Source of the DNA: Colius striatus
Taxonomy: Eukaryota; Chordata; Aves; Coliiformes; Coliidae
Reading direction: 5' to 3'
Length of the DNA stretch: 64,000 nucleotides
Assembly (NCBI RefSeq): GCF_028858725.1
Contig: NC_084761.1
Coordinates: 93,087,971-93,151,970, forward strand
Part shown: piece by piece, positions 44,253-55,868 of the stretch
How positions within the stretch are numbered: position 1 is the stretch's first letter
Layout: every line of letters begins with the position of its first letter
The notes under the pieces: generated by a model
Seen by the model: the letters and a program-made list of their open reading frames with translations, nothing else
Told to the model about the DNA's origin: nothing
The model's database searches: none
Translations under genes and position numbers: made by a program

Positions 44253-46946
44253 GCTTTTTTGCACACTGGATGAGACAGCAGCCTTTTGGGGGTCAGGAAC
44301 AAGGGGTTCAGATTGCCACAAGCAGGCTGAAATTGGCAGCTTTTGGCAGTCTTTGTAGAAACGTGTGGATGGGGTAGAAAGTCATCTCTGTGCCAGTGTA
44401 TGGAAATCTCTTTGGAGTCCTTGCATGGTGGGGCCCTTGAACTTCTCCCACAACACTCAGGGTGACTTTCCTACAGTCTATGATTGATAGTTCTAACACT
44501 TCAGTGGTGAAATCTTCTGCATGCATCCTGGCTCTGGAACTCCAACCGAGAAATAACTTCATAAGTATTTTTCACATGTGCGAATCTTTTAATACATCAC
44601 AACTCAACCCACAACTCTCTTTCTTTGAAGTAAACTTTGTTTCAAACTACTATTCCCTTAAAATCCTTACCTCGATTGTTGGAGATGGAGTTACAAGTAT
44701 TACCACTAAAGGTACAAGCTGTAAAATAAATGTCAGAAATATACATATACTGTATCTGAGGTGCACATATATTGAAAGCCTTCCCGTTGTTTGCAATGAT
44801 TAATTCATCTCCTGTTCCTTGAGAATCAGTTGAGAAAGACATAAATCAGAAAAAAAACATATGTCATTGAGGTAATTGCAAATTTTCTACATTGATTGTT
44901 AGTGTGGTGATAGTGTTTCAGGGGACAAAAAAAAAGAGTTAGTGAGAAGGGAATAGCTCTTGTAAGACTCAGCTGTATCTGTCAGAACTGTTTTAACTAG
45001 AGTACTAGTTTTTGTTAGGCAATAAACTGCGATCCCTGCCGTGCTTCATTTGGGTTCCAAAAATGCTTAAATGCAACCTGTTTCCAAAAAAAATTAATTA
45101 GCTTGTGAGTAAAAAAAAAAGAAGCATGGAAGTTTATGTAGAGTGCTTCAGATCTTTCTTGTGATATGCTGATTGAACTTGTGTTTTACCTGAATTACCA
45201 CTCAACAGGACTGAACATTTAAATGCCCCATATACACTGTCCTATTACTGCATAGATCGTGTTTAATGAGATACTGCTGTGCTAGCTATATATTTTCCCC
45301 AACTTTACATAGTGTTTAATCCATATTCTTTATACCCAAAGACACTGAAAATTGTGACTATTCAGGGAATACAACCTCTTCCGTTTTCCTTTCAAGCAGT
45401 AATAAGCAGATCCTGAAAGAGTATATTAACACAGCACAGCTAGAGCCAAGGCAGTGGGCACAGGCTGGGTTTTGCCATCACTGACCCAGCATCCAGCATT
45501 GAATTCACTCCAGCAAAAACCATTAGCAAGCAGCTCGTGAGCCAGTGGTCTCCCACTCACAGTCAAAAATACAACCGAGCAGGGCAGAAGTGTTACGTGA
45601 GCCCAACCATCTAGGCAAGAGGTGAAGGTTTTTGGGCAGAGGGGCCTGGAATATGACTATTTGCTGCCAACAATTACTTTTAAAATAGAGTAACAAGTCT
45701 CTTTTGCAGTGAAGGGAGAGAAACAATTTTCAGAGAAGCCAAATGGAGGAAACACCATCGGTCACACTCACTGTTCCAACCCACATCCTGGCTTTTGATG
45801 CTTTCAAAAGAAATATACACATATTTTGTCACATAATTTCATAAATAACCACACTTCTGTCAATTTGATTGTTATGTCTGGGAAGGTAACAAGTAGAAAT
45901 GTTTGTTCATACCAGTTGCTTTTGAATCCTTTTCTGTAAATCTGGCCTTATCATTTTGGCAATACCAAATTTATATTTAATGTCTGACTGTTTAGCCTAA
46001 AAATAATAACAATAATAAAAAGAAGAAAACCCCACAACTCACTTGCACTTTACGATTCATTTAGAAAAGTCACACAAAAAGTTATACTAAATAGTAGTAG
46101 CTACACAGATCCTTTCTTGGGATCTCACTTGGGCCTCTTTGTGCTGTTCTGTCTTAAACATTTATGTGACATATATTTCATATTTTAAACAGAATTCTCA
46201 GTGATTTTTCGGTAAATATTATGTGCAGACTGAGAGGGGAGAGACAGCACTTATGAGTGTACCATTGAGAGAAATCTACTAGCTAGATGCAATGAGTGTT
46301 CAGGCACCAGAAAAGCTACAAAGGCTGGTGACAGTAAATATGTGGCTCAGTCATATGAGACATGCAAGAATCCACTCTACCATCGAGACTGCTTCACTAT
46401 GGGAAACCTGGGGTATCTAATTAGCTGTGAACTCTCTCTGAACTTCTTGATTTTCGTGCTGCATTGTGTAGCCTTCCTAGTGTCTAATAAGGGCAAAATT
46501 GCACTGCAGCACTAATCTAATTCAGGTAAAAACAAACAAAGCACGAGATAGCCATCTGCTGGAGTACAGCCTTTTATCAGTATCTCTACTCAAAGAGGGA
46601 CTTATTCATTTAACCCAAAAGAGCACTTTTTGTCTAGTACTTAGTCTAAAACCAAGCAGCAAATAATTTACAGTACTGACCTGCAAAATAGCCTAGGAAG
46701 GTGAGGTGTTCAGGTCCCATGTTTGCAGCTAGTGTTGGTCTTTCTGTGATTTTCAGCAGCAGAACTTGTTTTCAATGAAAAGAAATGAGTGACTTTTTAA
46801 AAATCATATTAATTGAAAAATATATAGGCTTTTCATATTTTTCCCACTTGCCAACCAAAACAGGAAGATGATAAACACGAAATATTTTAACTGAAACAGT
46901 ATATTCATATTCAGAGGATAGCAAAACAGATATCCTGGCTGCCTTA
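44253..46946. other. Intergenic DNA between two opposed CR1 copies
   Basis: 2.7 kb, AT-rich, with no gene recognised. It contains A-rich runs (near 44930, 45110 and 46010) and no further repeats that I can name. Confidence 0.6.
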
Positions 46947-47715
46947 GAATCATGGAATGATAGGGGCTGGAAGGGACCTTTAGAGATCATCCAGTCCAAC
47001 CCCACTGCAGAAGCAAGTCCACCTTTATCAGGTTGCACAGGAACATGTCCAGGCGGGTCTTGAAGACCTCCAAGGAAGGAGCCTCCACAACCCCTCTGGG
47101 CAGCCTGTGCCAGGGCTCCCTCACCCTCACAGTGAAATAGTTTTTTCTTATGTTTAAGTGGAACTTTTTGTGTTCCAGCTTCATCCCATTACCCCTTGTC
47201 CTGTTGCTAGCTACAACAGAAAAAAAGGGATATCCCAACCTCCTGACACCCACCCTTTAGATTATTGTAAACATTAATTAAATCCTCCTGCAGTCTCTTG
47301 CAGACTGAATAGCCCCATTTCCCACAGCCTTTCCTCATAAGGAAGATCATCTTGGTGGCCCTGCACTGGACTCTCTCCAGCAGTTCCCTGTCCCTCTTGA
47401 GCTGAGGAGCCCAGAACTGCACACAGGACTCCAGATGAGGCCTCACCGGGGCAGAGGAGAGGGGAAGAAGAACCTCCGCTTGGCCTGCTGGCCACACTCT
47501 TCTCGATGCATCCCAGGATGCCATTGGCCTTCCTGGCCACGAGGGCACATTGCTGTCTCATGGTTAGTTTGTTATCAACCAGGATTCCCAGGTCTCTCTC
47601 CTGGAGCTGCTCTCCAGCAGGTCAATCCCCAGCCTGTACTGGTGCATGGGATCATTCCTTCATGGAAGCACACTGCACTTGTCCTTGTTGAACTTCATGA
47701 GGTTCCTCTCTACCT
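46947..47715 (-). repeat. CR1 LINE 3' end (about 0.77 kb)
   Basis: The longest CR1 copy here, reversed. The tail is at 46947 (AGAATCATGGAATGATAGGG). The + strand then reads through the ORF2 end, to AACTTCATGAGGTTCCTCT at about 47715, which in CR1 sense is the AAGTTCAACAAGGACAAGTG block. Minus-strand frames at 47207-47548 and 46987-47253 cover most of the ORF2 C terminus but in different frames, so it is inactive. Its upstream limit is uncertain by some tens of bases. Confidence 0.95.
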
Positions 47716-50700
47716 TCTCCCATATTTTTTCTTCCTGGAAGAGCAAGAGGAGCTAAGCAGGACAGAATGTCCCATAGCAAATTTTGGCCCAACAGCTACT
47801 CATCCAACCTGCTGTACCTAAGCAGAATCAATATATGAACAGCTGCTCTTGAACAGTTTCCAGAGGGCTGAGGTGGCATCTTGTCATTCACTGGATTTGC
47901 CTTTCAAGGATGCCTATATAACATAAACAGGGAGGTGAATTGAACCATTTGTTTTCAGAAGCAATGAAAAACTTTCTCTCTTTGCTTCTCCATCTATGAA
48001 AACGTGGTGGAATCAAATTAAAATTAAAGCAACATCCATGAAAAATAAAATATCAATTTTGTAATTAACATAAATAGTGATTTGGGACTAATTTTCATAC
48101 CTAATCAGTCATTAAAGTTATGCAATTCATAGGCCTGTTTCTATGCAGCACAAGGTGAGATCTTATGTTCTGAAGTGGAACAACCAAGGAGTTTACCTCA
48201 TTTTCCTTGCTGTTAATTCAATCCTGTGAAATTTCCAATATTCAATAGAGCAGAATGGAATGAAACCATCTGAAACCTCCCAAAACAACCTCTTTACACA
48301 ACACAAAATATGAATCTGCAGTGTGTTGCAAATCTGAACACAGCTTGCAAACCCCTCAAGAGGTGAGAAGAGCATTTCCTTCTGGTCATGATAGCGATAC
48401 CAGGGCTGAGTAGAGGTAAAAGAAAAGGCACTCTACATAATGAAATGCTAAATAAGAGTGAAGTCTGGATTACAGTACATACCTTATGGCTATCAGCAAG
48501 TTGTACAGTGAATGAAAATGGTCTCTGAAAAATGCATTCAATCAGGGAAATTGCCCCACCTGTAGCTCATTAACAAGATTAAGCCCTGATACAAAGTGAC
48601 AGTCAGTATTATTTGTTTAGGCAAAAAGTTCACTCTCTTTGTAGTTTTTGGCATATCCAGCTGGCTTTAACAATATGAATCTGAGACAGCTAGTGTAGCT
48701 TTAATGTTAAATTAGCCAGGGTTAAAAGCTTGCCAAGGCCAGGCAGAAACAAAGTGTTCTTTTTTCCAGAGTTGGCACATGGGGCCCGTTTCATTTCAGT
48801 AGCACCCATGTGGTAGGTACTCCATTTTCTGCATCCCTGGAAGTATTGTTCCAGCTATTAGATGTCATTTTTGTCACCAGAGCTGCACGCTCTTTACAGT
48901 GCAAAGGAGATCGTGCTCTTTGGAGCTGAGCAAACTGTGTAAACACACCATCCCTTGTTGGGAAATGATCCTCTGTGTTTACTCAGTGCTCAGAGTGGCT
49001 GAGCAAGAGGGAAAAACCCAATGATCAGCCCTTTGTTTAGAGGAGACTCACGCTGCAGAAATCTGAGGTCTATTCCGAAGTCTAAACAAGAGATAAAGAC
49101 TCAAGTCCTCAGCTGGTAAAAATTAGTGCCGCTACTGTGAACTTCTGGAGCTGCTGCAGTTTAGTTTATTGTAAGACAGCTGGAGTGTGGTCTGTAGTGT
49201 GTAACTGATTCATTGCTACCCCGTTCCAGCTCCGTGCGGAGGAACCGGTGCTGGAGAGGTGGCTCATGCTCCAGTGCTTGCTAAATATGGCTGGTGGTCT
49301 GGATTCAGCTTTGGAAAATAAATATCAGAGGCTATTATAACAGTTGTTAAGCTGCTATTTTAAAATCAAGCACATCAAGATTTTTCTCTCTTTTTGTGTT
49401 TGGAGGCTTAGGTCTGTGGTTCACGGATGTTAGAGAGCAGAGGTTGTGTCAATATATTTAGGGGAATTATCTGTGTGTTCCTATACAACAGCGTAGCATC
49501 CAAAGCACAGTGTTCGTCGTTAGCAGTAAGTACTTTCCTTTCTAAATGCAACTACTGCATGTTGTTCCCTTGTCTCTGCTGCTGCCAACCCACTCTCGTG
49601 CTGCACAAACCTCTTCTTCCACTGAGAAAATAAGAAGAAACTAAAACAGAAAAACCCCACCACATTTCTTATTCTTCACAATTATTTGCTATGCATCTTT
49701 TTCCAAGCTTAATCTAATGCTTAAAAGACATTTTCTTTGGAGGTTACCCTAAAAGTGCTTATTCGCACCTTTTTGTTCTGTGGTAGCTGATGCTTACACC
49801 AGGCACAAGTTAGAGCCAAATCAGAGATAGCAGCTTCTCTCCAGAAGTTCTGCAGTGCTTGTGTCTTTGGGGCTTAAGTATCATTTAAGTAATTTCATTT
49901 TGAGAACTGTGTGTTTAAGAGAAATCAACATTAAACCCTGTAACTAATGTCTTCAATAAAATGCGAAGTATACATGGTAATTTAAAAGCTATAAACCATT
50001 GTGAACTTTGGCATTAAAGGGGCAGAAAATGGGAAATGTTGCTTGATGTCACAGCTTAGTGACTTTCTGACAATTAAGAAGCAGTCACACAAGACAGAAG
50101 GAGCTTTGCTGAAAAAAAGAGAAGACTGATACATTAAAAAAGTTTCATCAAAAAGCAGAATATGGTATTGGCCAGAGAGAAGGCTGAGGTAATATCAAGC
50201 TGTACCAAATCTTTATAAAACAGATTTGTTTATGCCTATTGTTCTAGCATTGAAAGTAAATATAAGGCACTGGAATCTGTCATCACTTATAGCCAGAACA
50301 AGACCATGGGTAATGGACTGTAATGCAATCTAAGTAGTACTGCCATGAAAACAGAGTATTTTCATTGGAATCAGAGGATGTAGTTTGTGTAGCATAGACT
50401 TATGAATATAATAATTCCTAGTCATGAAAAATGAACCTGCTGAGGTACCACAGCACGCTGGGCTTCTACAGAAATGCCATCCTCAGCTACATGGTTTGTT
50501 TTAGTCTGTACTCTGTGATGTTCTACATCTGTGATATGATTGAGCCACTAAAGTCCAAACTGAAATTCTTAAATTCATTATAGTCTCAGAGATCATAACC
50601 TAAACTGCCCAAAACAACAACAAAATAACTTAGAGGATATAAGTGATAATAACTACTTTTAACTACTTTTTACCTACTTTTTAAACGATTAAGAAATAAT

Positions 50701-52742
50701 GTCATGAAAGGCCTAAGGGACTAGGCAGAACTATTCCTATCAAAGGAAAATGTCTGTATTCAGACAATGAAACTAACATCTTTCGTGTAGTAAATTGTGT
50801 TTTAAAGTGAGGGAGAGTAGTAATTCCACACATATGTATTCTTGTGTGGGGTAAGCAAGTAGGAAACCAAGATGAATTCCTTCTCCATCCATTAGAAATG
50901 TCCCATACCAAATCTTACAGTTGTTACAGATCTTACAGTTTCTCTTCCTTTGCTTTGATTATCTTTATTTTGTGCTAGTGCTTGTTAATCAATGAGTAAA
51001 CATTGATTGTTCATCTCCTTTTCTGTTTGTACAGTCATTGAAAGCTAAACAATTCCTCTTCTAGGCTCAAATACTTCAGCAGGACAGGTGCCTGTTGCCA
51101 ACCAAGGCAAGTTCCTCACAAGCTCATATCACCACTATGTGAAAACCTATACCTTTGCCTTGCATGTTGTTCAAGACATTTTGAAGCATTTTAAACTATG
51201 TTAGACTGCAGGATAAATCTGCTTTAGGGCATCTTCACAACCTTAGTGCTTACCAGTGCAGGGATCTTGATGGATCTTGGTTTGGATTTCTTTCAATCTG
51301 TGTGACACAGTCCCAGAAGGTAGAAAATGAGTGCAAACAGGAAGGATAGAGTAAGGAAGTGGGGAGTGGAGATATACCTGTGGTTCTCTCTGTATGGAAG
51401 CTGTGATGTAACTACAGCTCACACCCAGAATTAGAGCATAAGAACTGCTCAAGGTTCCTGCAGTTCACAGTTAATCCTGGTTACTCTATTCTTTATGTGT
51501 AGAGTGAGACATCACGAAATGGAAGCTGACATTTCTCAGTGGTGTCTTTCTTTGCAGTGTCAAAATTCATGGGTTTAACATTGAAGCATAAGGAAGCCAC
51601 TAATACTCATAATCATGTTTTATCACTGCAATTGTCCAAAGGTTTCATAACTGTGGAAAATATATGGAGAAAAAAACTTGAGGGACCTAGGGCTTACACA
51701 GAGAAGGAGCCAGTTGGATTTATTTAGCTAGTCTGTGTTGGATCACTGAATAGGAACTTGATGGTAGCGCAGGAACACAAAACATCTTTTTAACTTGTTT
51801 TTATTCCATGTATTTTAACTCCATGGAGATTCAGAATACAGTCACTGTGGCCCACAAGTGTTGTTAGTTCTCAGCTTGTAATGCACATGTGAAAAAAAGC
51901 ATTTATCTGCTTAGCCAAGGCTCACCTGCACTGGCAGCACATGGAGCTGCACTTTTCCTGTTTCCTCTTTCTGGCCAAAAAAACATTGGGCCAAACTTGT
52001 ATCTAGCTTAAGGGTGCTGATTTCAGTTACTTCTGCAATGAATAAGACCCATAGCTTATTTTTAGGCTGGATAATGATACCAGTAAAACAATACTGATGA
52101 TTGTAAGTTTGGCTCACATTAATAGATTAAATGTGGGTAGATGCAAACAGATGGCACTGGTTGCTTTGTCGCTTCCTGGCGGAGTTGGTCTCATTAAAAC
52201 AGCAATTTTCCTGAAACTTTTGTGCCTGTGATTAAAGTTGCCAAAACTTTTAAATAGGCAGAGTTTCAAAGTGATAGTTGGGATGGTTTCCAAATGTATC
52301 TGGCATAGTACAGCACTCCACATTAGACTTGTAAAGCTGTATGGTTTTGAGTATAAAGGAGATCTTTCATTTACCCAACAGGCACTTTTATCATTTCATA
52401 TGTCATCTGTTGTATTTGTAAGAACGTTTGTTTTCCTCCAAAGAAAACAGTTGGTGGGATGTAATGAAGGATTGTTCAGTAAACAGTATGCTAGATGGTT
52501 GTAACATCACTGACTCTTCTTCTCAGCTTTGTCAGGAGCAGAACAGGGTGCAAATGTGGATGAGAGAGAGAGAGGAACATTTGGAATCTTGACTAGAACT
52601 TTTACTGCTGAGCAGTAATGCAGAGTGCTGACAATTACCAGCTTTTATTCAAATTGCAGTTTGTTTCCTTTGCAGTGAGAGGTGAAGCTACTGGCAGGAA
52701 GGGCAACACTGTTCTCAGGTTGAACTTATGGGTATTTGCAAA
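47716..52742. other. Intergenic DNA, repeat-free
   Basis: 5 kb without recognised repeats or exons. The part from about 48640 to 49320 has balanced composition and dense factor-like motifs and is treated as a finding. Confidence 0.6.
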
Positions 52743-52982
52743 ATCACAGAATCATAGAACGGTGGGGGTTGGAAGGGACCTCCAAAGCTCATCCAGTCCA
52801 ACTCCGTGCAGGATCTTCTTGATCAGGGGGCATAGGAATGTGACCAGGTGGGTTTGGAAACCTCCAGAGAATGAGACTCCACACCCTCTCTGGGCAATTT
52901 GTGCCACAGTGCTGGCTCATGATTAGTTTGTTATCAACCAGGACTTCTGTTCCCTCTGAGCTCCCATGGAGCTGTTTGCATT
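52743..52982 (-). repeat. CR1 fragment with internal deletion
   Basis: Reversed CR1: ATCACAGAATCATAGAACGG, TGGGGGTTGGAAGGGACCTC, then the ORF2-end block up to about 52910. It then jumps to GCTCATGATTAGTTTGTTAT-type sequence, which in intact copies lies several hundred bases further upstream. The middle of the element is therefore deleted. Confidence 0.88.
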
Positions 52983-54130
52983 TACTGCCCAAAGGAAGGG
53001 TGACTTTCAGCACTGCCCTGACTCTTCTGCAAGATACCTCATCCATGGAGCTCCAGTGCAACCATGAGCAAAGCATTTAACCTGTCACTTGTTTTATCAG
53101 TGGGAAGCTGGTTTTACTTCTATTACAGGGGAAGCAAAGGATGTAAATTTGCTGATTAATTGCTGCAGGATGTTAAGAACATAAAACTACCTGCTAGTGG
53201 TTGAAAAAATGGATGGATACAAGGGTAAAGGAAATAGAAGTGGTCTGATGTTAGTGAGTTGAGGCTGAAGCTGGAAAATGTTATTTTGGCAGAAAATATT
53301 TTGTCTACTTGTGATATTGAGTGAGGTAAAAATGAAGTTGTTGCTTTTTGCTAATAATTAGAATATTAAGGCTTGTATCTGATGGTGGGAGGCACTGGTT
53401 GAAAACTCAAATCTGTTGAGTGAAAACTTGCTATTTGGAGAAATGAATCCAATCCTTTATAGGTCTCAAATATATGCCAAACATTTTAATTCCCTCAATT
53501 GAAAGAACATTGCAAACAGGGCACACAGAAAACCCTGTAGTCTGATACATAGTATGTAGCTTTAGGAAGGAGGTTGTGCTTCCACGTGTGCTTGGTCTAT
53601 TATAGCTCATGATATTTGAGAAATACTCTGTTAATTGGTTCACAGATTTATTACAAGAGCAGAAAAAACATGTTTGATAACCAGATCCTACTAATTTGCC
53701 AAAATGCTTCAGAAAAACATTGATGTGGTTGTGTTTGTACTGTGTTTACTGTATTTATGGACTAGTTTAACTTATATTTATGGGAAATTGCCATGCAAGG
53801 GCAAATGATGCAATACTCTGTGCTTCTGTGCCTATATGTACAAGGTCTTACACAGATATGCAAAATTCTTCTACAAAATAGTGATATCTCCAGGGGGAAA
53901 AAAGGGACCATTTTACAATTACAGTTTAAAAACTACTTACAATTGACAAATCTCTGAAAGAAGAGTTCTGCACACTGATGTGTTTCTGCAAATTCATAGA
54001 AAAAGCATTGCCCCAGTAATAAAGTAGAAACAATAAAATATCTAATGAAAGTCTGTTCTACTAATTTATTAACACTGGTCCTGGAGATATGAAGTTCAAA
54101 TATAATCTGACCTATCGTACTGAGCTCTTC
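52983..54130. other. Intergenic DNA
   Basis: 1.1 kb between two CR1 copies, AT-rich, nothing recognised. Confidence 0.55.
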
Positions 54131-54620
54131 AGTTTCAGAGAGATAGGGAACTTCTGGAGAGAGCCCCATGGAGGGCTGTCAAGATGCTGAGGGGACTGTT
54201 ACATCTCTCTGATGAGGAAAGGCTGTGAGACCTGGGGCTGTTTAGCCTGGAGAAGAGAAGACTGAAGAGAGACCTCATCAACATTTTGTAAATCTCTAAT
54301 TTGTAAATCCCTAAAGGGCAGATGTCAAGAGGATTGGGCCAGTCTTTTTTCCATAGTACCCAGTGACAGGACAAGGGGTAACAGGCACAACCTGGAACAC
54401 AGGATGTTCCCCTTGAATGTGAGAAGAAACTTCTTTTGTGTGCAAGTGAGGGAGCCCTGGCACAGGCTGCCCAGGGAGGATGTGGAGGCTCCTTCTCTGC
54501 AGGTTTTCAAGCCCACATGGACATGTTCCTGTGCCCACTGATCTAGGGGAACCTACTTTAACAGGTGGTTGGGCTGGATGAGCTCTAGAGGTCCCTTCCA
54601 ACCCCCATCATTCTGATTCT
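54131..54620 (+). repeat. CR1 LINE 3' fragment
   Basis: A forward copy from about GGGAACTTCTGGAGAGAGCC, through GATGAGGAAAGGCTGTGAGA and GAAGAGAAGACTGAAGAGAG, to the tail AGGTCCCTTCCAACCCCCAT. A short internal duplication, TTTGTAAATCTCTAA then TTTGTAAATCCCTAAA, lies at about 54285-54316. Its sequence differs from the 43.5-kb copy (CCAGTGACAGGACAAGGGGT, CACAACCTGGAACACAGGAT), so it is another CR1 subfamily. Confidence 0.92.
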
Positions 54621-55495
54621 ACAACACTATTTGACTAATCTTACATGCAAGAGGTCAAGAGGAAGCTTCCAAGTAGTCCATGAAACCTTCCTGTCTTTTA
54701 ATATAAAATCAGAGAGTGATTCTAACTATGAGATGAAAGGTGTTGGTGAAAGGTGTTACTGAAATGACACTTTCCCACAGTGCTGTGTTTTTATAACAGC
54801 TATGAAATCATTCATGAATGGCAAAACCATCTCCAGATTTAAACTGAAAGCAAGAATCTCATTCAAATTAATGTAATGAGCTGTCGGTAACAGTCTCATG
54901 AGATTTTTATTTTAGCTCTTTTCAGGAGGATCTGGCAGGCAAAGGTAGCGGAGGAAGGAACTCAATCAAGTTGTGAAACACCTCCTATTTCCATGCAGTT
55001 AGGGATTCTTACATCCCATTCCTTCCTGCTTTTACAAGAGAAATTGGACACACAGTTTAAGGAAAAACTATGGTGTCTTCAGGAAAGGACTCATGCTCTC
55101 CTCAGGAGGGACATTATTTCCTTTCACTCCCTCAAAGCAATTTAACTGGCTTACTGAATGTATGCTGCACGTAAGTTTTTGTGCACTACACAGCCAGTAA
55201 GGCAGTTAAATTGCTTTGAGGAAGCGAAAGGAAATAATATTAATGAATTCCCAGTTCATTTTCCATGACTGATTTTAATGAGGGGCTGAGGTGGCTTCCT
55301 CTCCTTCACATGAGAAATCTGAGGGTTTTCTCTCTGATGAGTAAAAGGTGGGAACTCAACCAGATTCAGACAGTTCAATGATCTCAAGTCTAGGTGTGAT
55401 CATCTGGATTTTGGGCCTACATTTCAGAGCTGTTTGGCAGCTTATACTGTCATAATATCCAACAACCCACTAAATGCCCTTGGCAAGAATTATAC
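54621..55495. other. Intergenic DNA with inverted repeat
   Basis: About 0.9 kb between two CR1 copies. Apart from the 44-bp inverted repeat at 55113-55238, nothing is recognised. Confidence 0.6.
55113..55238. repeat. 44-bp inverted repeat with 38-nt loop
   Basis: The left arm 55113-55156 and right arm 55195-55238 are reverse complements at 41 of 44 positions, with no gaps. The arms begin ATTATTTCCTTTC on the left and the reverse complement of the right. The loop 55157-55194 contains a further 5-bp stem, TGCAC at 55166-55170 with GTGCA at 55181-55185. Similarity stops sharply at both outer ends. Confidence 0.95.
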
Positions 55496-55868
55496 CAGGG
55501 ACTGGAACATCTTTCATATGAGGGAAGGCTGTGGGAACTGGGGCTGTTTAGTCTGGAGGAGACTGAGGGGAGATCTTAACATTTATAAATATCTAAAGGG
55601 TGGGTGTCAGGAGGTTGGGACATCTCTTTTTTCTATAGTATCTAGCAACAGGACAAGGGGTGATGGGATGAAGCTGGAACACAAAAAGTTCCACTTAAAC
55701 ATAAGAAGAAACTATTTCACTGTTCAGGTGAGGGAGCCCTGGCACAGGCTGCCCAGAGGAGTTATGGAATCTTCTTCCTTGGGGGTCTTCAAGACCCACC
55801 TGGACATGTTCCTATGCGACCTGATCTAGGTGACCCTGCTTCAACCCCTACTATTCTGTGATTCTATG
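55496..55868 (+). repeat. CR1 LINE 3' fragment with intact ORF2 end
   Basis: A forward copy from GGGACTGGAACATCTTTCAT to CTACTATTCTGTGATTCTAT. The + frame reads to 55829 through [34 protein letters not shown] and VFKTHLDMFLCDLI then stop, which is the natural ORF2 end. It is 5'-truncated, with a short deletion before the tail (after TGACCCTGCTT). Confidence 0.95.
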
